From assembly GCA_963761325.1 (NCBI GenBank), contig CAVXGZ010000003.1:558001-622000 (forward strand): a stretch of 64,000 bases of DNA, given 5' to 3'. The DNA is from Streptantibioticus_C sp963761325. Lineage in GTDB: Bacteria; Actinomycetota; Actinomycetes; Streptomycetales; Streptomycetaceae. Shown here piece after piece: positions 8,302 through 17,046 of the stretch. Position numbers and translations under genes: made by a program. Positions within the stretch are counted from its first letter, which is position 1. Each line of letters starts with the position of its first letter. The notes beneath the pieces are model-generated. The model had not been told where the DNA came from and did not search any database. It saw only the letters and a list, made by a program, of their open reading frames with translations.

Positions 8302-9603
8302 TCAGCGCACCGAGGGACGGCCCGGCTCCGGGCCGTCCCTCGGCGGTTCCTGGCCGCTGAGCCGGGCCGCCTCGCTCTCCCGGGCCAGGAAGAGCGCGAA
8401 GACCGGCGGCCGCTGCTGCAGCAGCTCCAGCCGGCCGCCGTCGGCCTCCGCGAGGTCGCGGGCGACCGCGAGGCCGAGACCGGTGGAGTTGCGCCCGCTC
8501 ACCGTGCGCTCGAAGACCCGGGAGCCGAGGTCGGGCGGCACGCCCTGCCCCTCGTCGGTCACCTCGGCGACCGCCTGGTTGCCGGTGACCCGGGTGTGGA
8601 TCACCACCGAGCCCGAGCCGTGCATCAGCGCGTTCTCGATCAGGGTGGCCAGCACCTGGGCGACCGCGCCCGGCGTGCCGAGCGCCCGCAGCCGCCGGGT
8701 GCCGGAGCGGGAGATGCTGCGCCCCTCGCCGCGGTAGGCGGGCCGCCACTCCTCCAGCTGCTGCTTGATCACCTCGTCGAGGTCGAAGGCGACCGCGGAG
8801 CCGGACCGGGCGTCGCGCGAGTTGGTCAGCAGCCGCTCCACCACGTCCGTCAGCCGCTCGACCTGGCCGAGGGCGATGGACGCCTCGTCCTTGACGGTGT
8901 CGTGGTCGTCGGTGGCGATGATCTCCTCCAGCCGCATCGACAGCGCGGTCAGCGGGGTGCGCAGCTGGTGGGAGGCGTCGGCGGCGAGCCGGCGCTCGGC
9001 GGTGAGCATCTTGGCGATCCGCTCGGCGCTGGAGTCCAGCACGTCGGCGACCCGGTCGAGCTCCGGGACGCCGTAGCGGCGGTGCCGGGGGCGCGGATCG
9101 CCGGAACCGAGCCGCTCGGCGGTCTCGGCCAGGTCGATGAGCGGCGCCGCCAGCCGCCGGGCCTGCTGGACGGCGAGCACGACGGCGGCGGCGATGGCCA
9201 TCAGGGCCACCGCGAGGATGACCAGCAGGGTGCGCCCGACCTGCTGGCTGACGATGGTGCGCGACTCGGAGACCATGGCGCTCTCGCCGTGCGCGCCGAC
9301 CCGGACCGCCGAGATGACCTTGCCCTTGGGCGGGTGGCCCAGGGTGATCCGCGGCTGGCCCGGTACCCGGATGACCGCGTACCGGTCCTTGTCGATCTGC
9401 CGTTCCAGGGCGCGCGAGGAGACCGGCTCGCCGGCGACGAGCCGGTTCTCCACGACGCCGACCAGCTGGACGGCGTCGGACTGCACGCTGTCCTTGGCGC
9501 TGGTCTCGATCGTCCGGCTCTCCACGATCACCAAGGAGATGCCGAAGACGGCGATGACCACCAGCACCACAGCGAGGGTGGAATTGATCAGACGCCGACG
9601 CAT
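8302..9603 (-). CDS. Sensor histidine kinase (OmpR-pair)
   Basis: A 433-residue membrane kinase. TM1 is at about residues 8-28 and TM2 at about 125-148, bracketing an extracytoplasmic sensor of about 95 residues with no recognised fold. A HAMP region leads to the HisKA box ADASHQLRTPLTAL with phospho-acceptor H212, then an HATPase domain with LIENALMHG (N box) and TDEGQGVP (G box). It follows its regulator on the same strand with a 14-base gap, so the pair form one unit. Synteny suggests the partner pair conserved near sigI in streptomycetes; the signal is unknown. The 3' end doubles as a terminator for gtrA. Confidence 0.92.
   Translation of the reverse strand: MRRRLINSTLAVVLVVIAVFGISLVIVESRTIETSAKDSVQSDAVQLVGVVENRLVAGEPVSSRALERQIDKDRYAVIRVPGQPRITLGHPPKGKVISAVRVGAHGESAMVSESRTIVSQQVGRTLLVILAVALMAIAAAVVLAVQQARRLAAPLIDLAETAERLGSGDPRPRHRRYGVPELDRVADVLDSSAERIAKMLTAERRLAADASHQLRTPLTALSMRLEEIIATDDHDTVKDEASIALGQVERLTDVVERLLTNSRDARSGSAVAFDLDEVIKQQLEEWRPAYRGEGRSISRSGTRRLRALGTPGAVAQVLATLIENALMHGSGSVVIHTRVTGNQAVAEVTDEGQGVPPDLGSRVFERTVSGRNSTGLGLAVARDLAEADGGRLELLQQRPPVFALFLARESEAARLSGQEPPRDGPEPGRPSVR
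8310..8343 (+). terminator. Hairpin terminator for gtrA, inside the kinase 3' coding end
   Basis: A near-perfect hairpin (8310-8325 with 8328-8343) begins 47 bases after the gtrA stop. It lies within the last codons of the convergent histidine kinase gene (stop at 8302), so those residues (about PPRDGPEPGRPSV) are constrained by the RNA structure. Confidence 0.65.
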
Positions 9604-9617
9604 CGCGGGTCAGGACG

Positions 9618-10289
9618 TCAGTTCTTCTCGAAGCGGAAGCCGACGCCGCGCACGGTGGAGATGTAGCGCGGGTTGGCGGCGTCGTCACCGAGCTTCTTGC
9701 GCAGCCAGGAGATGTGCATGTCGAGGGTCTTGGTCGACGACCACCAGGTGGTGTCCCACACCTCGCGCATCAGCTGGTCGCGGGTGACCACCCGGCCGGC
9801 GTCCCGTACCAGGACGCGCAGCAGGTCGAACTCCTTGGCGGTCAGGGAGAGTTCGTCGTCGCCGATCCAGGCGCGGTGCGACTCGACGTCGATCCGCACG
9901 CCCTGGGTGGCCGGCTGCGCCTCGGTGCTGCCGCGGCGCAGCAGGGCGCGCACCCGGGCCAGCAGCTCGGCGAGCCGGAAGGGCTTGGTCACGTAGTCGT
10001 CGGCGCCGGCGTCCAGGCCGACCACGGTGTCCACCTCGTCGGCGCGGGCGGTCAGCACCAGCACCGGGAAGCCGTGCCCCTCGGTGCGCAGCCTGCGGCA
10101 CACCTCCAGGCCGTCCATACCGGGCAGGCCGAGGTCCAGGACCAACAGGTCCACCGCACCCTGCATACCGGCGTCCAGCGCCGTGGGGCCGTCTTCGCGC
10201 ACCTCTACCTCGTATCCCTCGCGGCGCAGCGCGCGCGCCAGCGGTTCCGAGATGGAGGCATCGTCCTCGGCGAGCAGAACTCGGGTCAT
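9618..10289 (-). CDS. OmpR/PhoB-type response regulator
   Basis: A 223-residue two-component regulator. The receiver domain has the acidic pair in LLAEDD, phospho-acceptor D52 in LLVLDLGLPGMDGL and the conserved Lys in VTKPF; the C-terminal winged helix ends with SWLRKKLGDD and STVRGVGFRF. The start at 10289 gives the standard length; longer in-frame starts add non-homologous residues. The gene leads the kinase and is divergent from the POT transporter, which could be a target, though that is only positional. Confidence 0.93.
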   Translation of the reverse strand: MTRVLLAEDDASISEPLARALRREGYEVEVREDGPTALDAGMQGAVDLLVLDLGLPGMDGLEVCRRLRTEGHGFPVLVLTARADEVDTVVGLDAGADDYVTKPFRLAELLARVRALLRRGSTEAQPATQGVRIDVESHRAWIGDDELSLTAKEFDLLRVLVRDAGRVVTRDQLMREVWDTTWWSSTKTLDMHISWLRKKLGDDAANPRYISTVRGVGFRFEKN

Positions 10290-10593
10290 GCGCTGATGGT
10301 AGTCCGCGTGGCATGACCTGGGGGCGCGTGGGCAGCCGACCCGGGTGCCATCCGGATCACCGGGGGGCTCGCGGCCGGCGGGTCCGCGCCGGATGCCCCC
10401 GGGCGCCTCTGTGATGATTGTCTCGAATGGGGTGTAATCCCCGCCAACCTCTCTTACCGTGTCGATACATCGGTAAATCGCATTGCACCCGGAGACCTTT
10501 GGCCGTGTACAGGGCCAAAGGCCTCGCTCTGTGCCGGGCCTGTCATGAACGGTCGCCGGCCGGAGCGCCCGGCGACCCAAGGAACTCATCTCC
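10290..10593. other. Divergent intergenic region with inverted repeats
   Basis: 304 bases between the response regulator and the POT transporter. Two inverted repeats lie on the transporter side: TACCG/CGGTA at about 10456-10474, and CCTTTGGCC/GGCCAAAGG at 10496-10504/10513-10521 with an 8-nt loop, 73 bases before the transporter start. The second could be an operator or a leader hairpin. No coding sequence is evident. Confidence 0.45.
10496..10521. promoter_or_regulatory. 9-bp inverted repeat upstream of the POT transporter
   Basis: CCTTTGGCC and GGCCAAAGG separated by 8 nt, perfect in both arms, in the leader of the peptide transporter gene. It could bind a regulator (the adjacent response regulator is one candidate) or form an mRNA hairpin. 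Confidence 0.4.
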
Positions 10594-12099
10594 ATGCCCT
10601 CCAGCGCGACTCAGGACTCCGACCGCCAGGTGACCCCGGCGGCGGGCGGGAAGACCTTCTTCGGCCATCCCCGCGGCCTGTCCACCTTGTTCATGACCGA
10701 GATGTGGGAGCGGTTCAGCTTCTACGGCATGCGCGCCCTGCTCGTGCTCTACCTGGTGGCCCCGGCCTCCCAGGGCGGTCTGGCCTTCAAGGCGGCCACC
10801 GGCGCGGCGATCTACTCGGTCTACAACGCCACCGTCTACCTGCTGGCGATGCCGGGCGGCTGGATCGCCGACCGGCTGTGGGGTCCACGCCGCACGGTCG
10901 CGGTGGCCGGCGCGGTGATCATGTGCGGCCACTTCATGCTGGCGGTGCCCTTCGAAGGGTCGTTCTTCGGCGGCCTGGTCATGATCGCGATCGGCTCCGG
11001 CCTGCTGAAGGCCAACATCTCGACGATGGTCGGCCACCTGTACCCGGACCGCAACGACGCCCGGCGGGACGGCGCGTTCACGATCTTCTACATGGGGATC
11101 AACCTCGGCGCCTTCGCCGCGCCGCTGGTGATCGGCACGGTCGGCCAGCAGGTCAACTGGCACCTGGGCTTCGCGCTGGCCGGCGTCGGCATGGGTCTCG
11201 GCCTGACGCAGTACCTGCTCGGCTCGCGCCACCTGGCGGCCAAGAGCTCCGAGGTGCCGACCCCGCTGGCCGCCGCCGAGCGCACCGCGCTGCTCAAGCG
11301 CGGCTTCGGCTGGCTGGCCGCCGCCGTGGTCTTCTACGGCATCGTGACCTTCACGCACTCCTTCACCGTCAACTGGGTGCTGTGGCCGCTGTCGCTGGCC
11401 GGCCTGGCGCTGCCGGGTTATTACTTCTTCCGGATGCGCCGGGACCGCGAGCTGACGGCCGACGAGCGCACCAAGGTCACCGGCTACATCTGGTTCTTCA
11501 TCGCGGCGGCCGTCTTCTGGATGATCTACGACCAGTCCGGCTCCACGCTGACGGTCTTCGCCAACCAGAACACCGCGCACACCCTGTGGGGCTTCCACTT
11601 CCCGAGCAGCTGGTTCCAGTCGCTCAACCCGCTCTACATCATGGCGCTGGCGCCGTTCGTCGCCATGCTGTGGGTGCGGCTGGGCCGGCGGAACCCGAGC
11701 ACCACCGTGAAGTTCGCGCTCGGCCTGATCGGCATCGGCGTCTCGTTCGGCGTGATGATGCTGGCGCAGACCGCGTCGGCCGGCGGCGTGCTGGTGAGCC
11801 CGCTGTGGCTGGCGGTGGTCTACCTGGTGCAGACGGTGGCCGAGCTGTGCCTGTCGCCGGTGGGCCTGTCGGTGACCACGAAGCTGGCGCCGCACAAGTA
11901 CGCGGGCCAGATGATGGGGCTGTGGTTCCTCGCGGTCACCGCGGGCGACTGCGTGGCCGCCCTCATCCAGCTGATCGCCGGGAACGCGTTCCTGTCGGAG
12001 GCGTCCTTCGCGATCCAGGGCGCCGTGGTGGCGCTGGGCGGGGTGGCGTTCCTGATCTACCGCCGGCGGGTCATCGCGCTCATGGGCGACGTCAAGTAG
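10594..12099 (+). CDS. POT/PTR2 family proton-coupled peptide transporter
   Basis: A 501-residue MFS-type oligopeptide:H+ symporter. The N-terminal signature TEMWERFSFYGMRALLVLYL carries the family ExxERF proton-coupling motif in helix 1, and the second PTR signature is around FTIFYMGINLGAF. About 12-14 hydrophobic helices are predicted by eye. The gene probably imports di- and tripeptides. It stands alone, with a divergent two-component pair upstream and a 16-base palindrome right at its stop codon. Confidence 0.93.
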   Translation: MPSSATQDSDRQVTPAAGGKTFFGHPRGLSTLFMTEMWERFSFYGMRALLVLYLVAPASQGGLAFKAATGAAIYSVYNATVYLLAMPGGWIADRLWGPRRTVAVAGAVIMCGHFMLAVPFEGSFFGGLVMIAIGSGLLKANISTMVGHLYPDRNDARRDGAFTIFYMGINLGAFAAPLVIGTVGQQVNWHLGFALAGVGMGLGLTQYLLGSRHLAAKSSEVPTPLAAAERTALLKRGFGWLAAAVVFYGIVTFTHSFTVNWVLWPLSLAGLALPGYYFFRMRRDRELTADERTKVTGYIWFFIAAAVFWMIYDQSGSTLTVFANQNTAHTLWGFHFPSSWFQSLNPLYIMALAPFVAMLWVRLGRRNPSTTVKFALGLIGIGVSFGVMMLAQTASAGGVLVSPLWLAVVYLVQTVAELCLSPVGLSVTTKLAPHKYAGQMMGLWFLAVTAGDCVAALIQLIAGNAFLSEASFAIQGAVVALGGVAFLIYRRRVIALMGDVK

Positions 12100-12114
12100 C
12101 CCCCGCGCGGGGGC
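12099..12114 (+). terminator. GC palindrome at the end of the POT gene
   Basis: GCCCCCGCGCGGGGGC is a perfect 16-base palindrome overlapping the final base of the stop codon; it could fold as a short hairpin. It is weak as a terminator because of its small loop and absent T tract. Confidence 0.4.
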
Positions 12115-12165
12115 ACGGGGGCCGACGGGGGCCTTCGGGGACGGACGGCGGTGCCGTGCGGGGCG

Positions 12166-12687
12166 TCAGGCGGGCCAGGCGAGTTCGGCCCAGACGGTCT
12201 TGCCGGCGCCGCCGTCCGTCTGGCGCACCACGCCCCAGTCGAGGCAGAGCCGCTGCACGATGAACATGCCGTGCCCGCCGGGACGCCCGGCGCGGTGCGG
12301 GGTGCGCGGCGAGGGCTCGCCGGAGCCGCCGTCGGTCACCTCGACGCGCAGCAGCTTCGGGGCCCGGTGCAGCCGCAGCTCCTGCGGGCCGCCGCCGTGC
12401 AGGCAGGCGTTCGTGACGAGTTCGGAGACGACCAGCAGGATGTCCTCGGCGCTGGCGCGGCGATCCGCGGTGGTCGAGGGCAGCCAGCCCCATTCCTGCA
12501 TCGCCTGGCGCGTGAAGTCCCGGGCGAGCGGCACCACGCCGCTCGCGTCGGCCAGCGTGATCCGCATCGAGTTCCGCCCCGCTTCCCCGGGCGCCGCCGA
12601 CCGACCGTTCACCGGGTCAGCCGGGACGCCCGGATCGCCGTGGTCAGGCCCACGGTCGTCCGGCGCAAATGGCCGGGTGGTACTCAT
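12166..12687 (-). CDS. RsbW-like anti-sigma factor / serine kinase (HATPase_c)
   Basis: A 173-residue GHKL ATPase. The N box is in VSELVTNACLHGG, the G1 box around TDGGSGEPSP and the G2 region in GGHGMFIVQRL. Such proteins bind a SigB/SigF-type sigma factor and can phosphorylate an STAS antagonist. The conserved domain begins near residue 45; a Met at residue 41 is an alternative start. It lies downstream of the STAS gene and 0.8 kb from a divergent SigB-family sigma gene. By synteny this is the SigI anti-sigma factor (PrsI in S. coelicolor, from memory), which I have not verified by alignment. Confidence 0.85.
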   Translation of the reverse strand: MSTTRPFAPDDRGPDHGDPGVPADPVNGRSAAPGEAGRNSMRITLADASGVVPLARDFTRQAMQEWGWLPSTTADRRASAEDILLVVSELVTNACLHGGGPQELRLHRAPKLLRVEVTDGGSGEPSPRTPHRAGRPGGHGMFIVQRLCLDWGVVRQTDGGAGKTVWAELAWPA

Positions 12688-12816
12688 CAGCGGTTCACCT
12701 CACCGATGTCCGACAGTTCGAGATGTCTCCTGCCCGAGGGATCCCGCATGACACCCATGGATTCCCGCTGGCCCATGAGACCGCGGACCGTCCCCCGTCC
12801 CCCGCGGGGCGCCTCG

Positions 12817-13182
12817 TCAGTCCAAGGCGTCGGCCAGTGTGTCGTGAAGGGTGAAGACCGCTTCGGCTCCGGTGATTTCAAACACTCGTGCGACTACCGG
12901 CTTCAACGCGGCGAGATGCACTCCGCCGCCGACCGCCTCGGCCCGCAGACGGGCACCGAGCAGCACGTTCAGACCCGTGGAGTCACAGAACTCCAGCTTC
13001 GAGCAGTCGACGACGAGCTTGGTGCAGCCCTCGTCCACGCTCTGTTCGAGTGGATCCCGCAACAGCTCCGCCGTGTGATGATCCAACTCGCCGGCGGGTG
13101 TGAAGATCGCACAGTGATCGTGTCGCTGCACAGCGACACTGAGACGGTCCCGGCCGGCCGTGCCGACCACCCCGCGGTCCAT
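12817..13182 (-). CDS. STAS anti-sigma factor antagonist
   Basis: A 121-residue STAS protein of the SpoIIAA/RsbV type. The phospho-acceptor motif is CDSTGLNVLL (Ser after Asp); the core includes GELDHHTAELL and LVVDCSKLEF. Unphosphorylated, it should sequester the anti-sigma ATPase and free the sigma factor. I place the start at the ATG at 13182 because AGGAGG lies 7 nt upstream; an ATG two codons earlier sits too close to it. It is followed by the ATPase gene on the same strand and diverges from the sigma gene, giving a complete partner-switching module (ArsI-like by synteny). Confidence 0.88.
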   Translation of the reverse strand: MDRGVVGTAGRDRLSVAVQRHDHCAIFTPAGELDHHTAELLRDPLEQSVDEGCTKLVVDCSKLEFCDSTGLNVLLGARLRAEAVGGGVHLAALKPVVARVFEITGAEAVFTLHDTLADALD

Positions 13183-13489
13183 GCGCATTCCTCCTGGTTG
13201 CCTGTGACTGCGCCCCGCAACCCTACGCCGTCCGTGCACCGTACGGTAGTCGCGTCCTCGGCCGGGAGGGTACAGCGGAAACCTCTGTCCGCCCCACCCG
13301 CGGCGCCGGAACGGAATGATCCACTCCGGACAGGGCGCCGAACCGGCACTGCGGTCTTTCGCACAATCCCCGCGAGGGCTTCACACAGGACTTGCGAGGA
13401 ACGCGGCGGAACGGGTAGGGCTGAGGGGAAAGGTGTTCGTGGACACCGGCCTCACGACATTCCGGAGGGCCGGTGCGAGGGAGGAGATC

Positions 13490-14350
13490 ATGACCCGGCT
13501 CGAGGCGCAGACGGACCCCGCGCAGGCCAAGGAAGAACCGGCAGGGCTCGCAGGGCTTCCGGAGATCCCGCCGTTCGACGAGGTGGGTGCCGTTGACGCG
13601 CGAGCCCTGTCCAAGACGCTCTTCGCCCGGCTGGAGACGCTGGAGGAGGGCACCCACGAGCACTCCTACGTGCGCAACACCCTGGTCGAGCTGAACCTGG
13701 CCCTGGTGAAGTTCGCCGCCTCCCGGTTCCGGTCGCGCAGCGAACCGATGGAGGACATCGTCCAGGTCGGCACGATCGGCCTGATCAAGGCGATCGACCG
13801 GTTCGAGCTGAGCCGCGGTGTGGAGTTCCCCACCTTCGCGATGCCGACGATCATCGGCGAGATCAAGCGCTTCTTCCGGGACACCTCCTGGTCGGTGCGG
13901 GTGCCGCGCCGGCTGCAGGAGCTGCGGCTCGACCTCGCCAAGGCCGGCGACGAACTGGCCCAGCAGCTCGACCGCGCGCCCACCGTCGCCGAACTCGCCG
14001 AGCGCCTCCACCTGGAGCGCGAGGAGGTCGTCGAGGGCATGGTGGCCAGCAACGCCTACACCGCCAGCTCGCTGGACGCCCAGCCGGAGGAGGACGACTC
14101 CGAGGGCGCGCTCGCGGACCGGATCGGCTACGAGGACCACGGCCTGGAAGGCATCGAGAACCTCGAGTCGCTGCGGCCGCTGATCGCCGCGCTCGCCCCG
14201 CGCGACCGGCAGATCCTCTCGCTGCGCTTCGTCGGCAACCTCACCCAGTCCGAGATCGGCGAGGAGCTGGGCATCTCGCAGATGCACGTCTCCCGGCTGC
14301 TGACCCGCACGCTGAACCGGCTGCGCCGCGGACTGCTCACCGAGGAGTGA
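13490..14350 (+). CDS. sigI: SigB/SigF-family RNA polymerase sigma factor, SigI type
   Basis: A 286-residue sigma-70 group 3 protein. Region 2 has NLALVKFAASRF and the DIVQVGTIGLIKAIDRFE core-binding segment; region 3 follows PRRLQELRLDLAKA; region 4 has LSLRFVGNLTQSEIGEELG with the helix-turn-helix. The ATG at 13490 has GGAGG at 5-nt spacing; the frame is open further upstream but without similarity. It diverges from the STAS/ATPase pair that should control it. Streptomycetes use such sigmas in stress and development. The name is by synteny with the hut-adjacent sigI locus. Confidence 0.88.
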   Translation: MTRLEAQTDPAQAKEEPAGLAGLPEIPPFDEVGAVDARALSKTLFARLETLEEGTHEHSYVRNTLVELNLALVKFAASRFRSRSEPMEDIVQVGTIGLIKAIDRFELSRGVEFPTFAMPTIIGEIKRFFRDTSWSVRVPRRLQELRLDLAKAGDELAQQLDRAPTVAELAERLHLEREEVVEGMVASNAYTASSLDAQPEEDDSEGALADRIGYEDHGLEGIENLESLRPLIAALAPRDRQILSLRFVGNLTQSEIGEELGISQMHVSRLLTRTLNRLRRGLLTEE

Positions 14351-14410
14351 GCCCGCGGGCGGTCCGCCGACCGGCGCCGCCGGCCCCCGCGGCCGCGGCC
14401 GCCGGCCCGC

Positions 14411-15640
14411 TCACAGCGCCCGCACCCCGCGCCGCCACACCGCGCGCACCAGCGGCACGCCCGGCCGGTAGGCCAGGTGCACGTGCGAGGGCGCGTCCAG
14501 CAGCACCAGGTCCGCGCGGGCGCCCGGCGTGACGCGTCCCACGTCCGTGCGGCGCAGCGCCTGGGCGCCGCCCACCGTGGCGGCGTACACGGCCTCATCG
14601 GGTGTCATGCCCATCTCACGCACCGCGAGCGCCACGCAGAACGGCATGGAGCTGGTGAACGACGAGCCGGGGTTGCAGTCGGTGGACAGCGCCACGGTGA
14701 CGCCCGCGTCCAGCAGCCGCCGGGCGTCCGGGTAGGGCGAGCGGGTGGAGAACTCCGCGCCCGGCAGCAGGGTCGCCACCGTGTGCCCGGCGCTGTCGGC
14801 CAGCGCGTCGACGTCGGCGGCGTCCAGGTGCGTGCAGTGGTCCGCGGAGGCGGCGCCCAGTTCGACCGCGAGGCGCACGCCGGGACCCGGGCCCAACTGG
14901 TTGGCGTGCACACGCGGAGTGAGTCCGCGGGCCGCGCCGGCGGTCAGCACCGCGCGGGCCTGCTCGCCGTCGAAGGCGCCGCGCTCGCAGAAGACGTCGA
15001 TCCACCGCGCGTACTGCGCGCAGGCGTCCAGCATCGGCCCGGTGACCAGGTCGACGTACCCGGCCGGATCGTCCGACCAGACCGGGTCGGGCGGCACGAT
15101 GTGGGCGCCGAGGAAGGTGACCTCGTCGGTGTGGCGGGCGGCCACCCGCAGCGCGCGGGCCTCGTCGGCGACGGTGAGCCCGTAGCCGGACTTGGTCTCG
15201 ATGGTCGTGGTGCCCTGCCGCAGCGCCTCGCTGATCAGCCGGGTGACGTTGGCCTCCAGCTCGGCGTCGCTGGCGGCCCGGGTGGCGGCGACGGTGGTGC
15301 GGATGCCGCCCGCGCTGTACGGGCGGCCCTCCATGCGGGCGTTGAACTCCTCGGTGCGGTCGCCGGCGAAGACCAGGTGGGAGTGGGAGTCCACGAACCC
15401 CGGCAGCAGCGCGCGGCCCTCGGCGTCGAGGTGACTGTCAGTGGCCGGTGCTTTGCTTGTCGTGCCGACCCAGACGACGCGGTCGCCGTCCATCACGACG
15501 GCCGCGTCGCGCAGCAGGCCGAGAGGGCCGTGACCCAGGGAGGGATCGCCGGTGACGAGGGTGCCGATGTTGGTGACGGCCGTGGTCGTGGTGGCCGGGG
15601 TGGGGGTGGGCGGCTTCATCGCGAGCGGGCTCTCCTTCAT
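14411..15640 (-). CDS. hutI: Imidazolonepropionase
   Basis: Third step of histidine catabolism: hydrolyses 4-imidazolone-5-propanoate to N-formimino-L-glutamate. The 409-residue amidohydrolase has the metal motif DSHSHLVFAGDR (H86, H88), a product-binding segment ETKSGYGL, metal ligands in HANQLGPG and DHCTHLD, and the catalytic Asp in LSTDCNPGSS. Start could be 15640 or the Met seven codons in. It is the last gene of the hutU, M20 hydrolase, hutF, hutI series, 53 bases beyond hutF. Confidence 0.93.
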   Translation of the reverse strand: MKESPLAMKPPTPTPATTTTAVTNIGTLVTGDPSLGHGPLGLLRDAAVVMDGDRVVWVGTTSKAPATDSHLDAEGRALLPGFVDSHSHLVFAGDRTEEFNARMEGRPYSAGGIRTTVAATRAASDAELEANVTRLISEALRQGTTTIETKSGYGLTVADEARALRVAARHTDEVTFLGAHIVPPDPVWSDDPAGYVDLVTGPMLDACAQYARWIDVFCERGAFDGEQARAVLTAGAARGLTPRVHANQLGPGPGVRLAVELGAASADHCTHLDAADVDALADSAGHTVATLLPGAEFSTRSPYPDARRLLDAGVTVALSTDCNPGSSFTSSMPFCVALAVREMGMTPDEAVYAATVGGAQALRRTDVGRVTPGARADLVLLDAPSHVHLAYRPGVPLVRAVWRRGVRAL

Positions 15641-15693
15641 CGGCGTCTTCGTCCTCGTCGGTGTCGCGGGCGCCGGCGGCGCCGGGCGCCGGC

Positions 15694-17046
15694 TCAGTCC
15701 CGCAGCGCCGCGACGGCCGAGGCCAGCGCGGCCGGCACGTCGGGCAGCAGTCGGTGCGCCCCGTCGCGCACCACGTGCCGCCCGCCGACCACCGTATGAC
15801 GCACGTCCGCGTTGGTCGCCGCGAATACCGCCGTCTCCGCGCCCAGTGCGGGCAGCGTGCCGGCGGTCCGCGGGGAGTCCAGCGCGATCGTGGTGAGGTC
15901 AGCGAGCGCGCCGGGCTCGATCCGGCCCGCCTGCGGCCAGCCGAGCGAGCGGTGGCCGTCGGCGGTGGCCGCGCGCAGCAGGCTGTCGGCGCTCCAGTGG
16001 CCCCTGGTGCGGCTGCGCAGCCGTTCGTCGAGTTCGGTCGCGCGGGCCTCCTCCAGGATGTCGATGACCGCGTGGCTGTCGCTGCCGAGGCTCAACGGGC
16101 TGCCCGCGGCGGCCAGTCGGGCGGCCGGGCCGATCCCGTCGGCCAGGTCCCGTTCGGTGGTGGGGCACATGCACACGGTCGCGGACGCCTCGCCGAGCAG
16201 CCGGATGTCCGCCTCGGTGAGGTGGGTGGCGTGCACCGCGGTGGTGTGCGGTCCCCACAGGCCGTGGTCGGCCAGCAGCCGGGCCGGGGTGCGGCCGTGC
16301 ACCGCCAGGCACGCCTCGTTCTCGGCGGGCTGCTCGGACAGGTGCACGTGGGTGGGCACGCCGCGGGTGCGGTCGGCGAACTCCTGGTAGCCGTCGGCGG
16401 CCGAGAAGGCGCGCACCGAGTGCAGGGCGGCGCCGATCCTGACGTGCGGTGCGCCGGTCAGCCGGGTGAAGCGGTCGTGCCAGCGATCGGCCGTAACGTC
16501 GCCGAACCGCCGCTGCACGCCCTCCAGCGGGCGGTAGCCGTCCGCGGTCAGGCCGCCGTGCAGGTAGGCGGTGTCCAGCAGGGTGATGCGGATCCCGGCG
16601 TCCTCGGCGGCGGCGATCAGCGCCTCGCCCATCGCGTTGGGATTGTCGTATGGCGTGCCGTCCGCCTGGTGGTGCACGTAGTGGAACTCGCCGACGCAGG
16701 TGATGCCGGCGAGCGCCATCTCGGCGTACACCGCGCGGGCCAGCGCGTGGTAGCTGTCCGGGGTGAGCCGGGCGGCGATGGCGTACATGGTCTCGCGCCA
16801 GGTCCAGAAGGTGCCGCTGCCCACCTGCACCGTGCCGCGCAGCGCGCGGTGGAAGGCGTGCGAGTGGGCGTTGGCCAGCCCCGGCAGCGTCAGCCCGGCC
16901 AGCCGCACCGCGCCGGGCGGCGGGGCCGGGGTGCCGGTCTCCACCCGGGTGACGTAGCCGTCCGCGACGGTGATCAGCACGCCGGGCGCCACGCGGTCGC
17001 CGAGCCAGGCGTGTTCGGCCCAGTAGGCGGAAGGGATCAGCGGCAC
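15694..17046 (-). CDS. hutF: Formimidoylglutamate deiminase
   Basis: Converts N-formimino-L-glutamate to N-formyl-L-glutamate and ammonia. A 450-residue amidohydrolase: metal motif NAHSHAFHRALRGT, His ligand region VHLSEQPAENEA, ATHLTEADI and catalytic Asp in LSLGSDSHAVIDILEE. I place the start at the GTG at 17046 (protein begins with PLIPSAYWAEHAWL), overlapping the previous gene by 10 bases; the frame is open far upstream but that part is a shadow of the M20 gene. Presence of HutF means this organism uses the five-step pathway through formylglutamate and needs a formylglutamate hydrolase. Confidence 0.92.
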   Translation of the reverse strand: MPLIPSAYWAEHAWLGDRVAPGVLITVADGYVTRVETGTPAPPPGAVRLAGLTLPGLANAHSHAFHRALRGTVQVGSGTFWTWRETMYAIAARLTPDSYHALARAVYAEMALAGITCVGEFHYVHHQADGTPYDNPNAMGEALIAAAEDAGIRITLLDTAYLHGGLTADGYRPLEGVQRRFGDVTADRWHDRFTRLTGAPHVRIGAALHSVRAFSAADGYQEFADRTRGVPTHVHLSEQPAENEACLAVHGRTPARLLADHGLWGPHTTAVHATHLTEADIRLLGEASATVCMCPTTERDLADGIGPAARLAAAGSPLSLGSDSHAVIDILEEARATELDERLRSRTRGHWSADSLLRAATADGHRSLGWPQAGRIEPGALADLTTIALDSPRTAGTLPALGAETAVFAATNADVRHTVVGGRHVVRDGAHRLLPDVPAALASAVAALRD

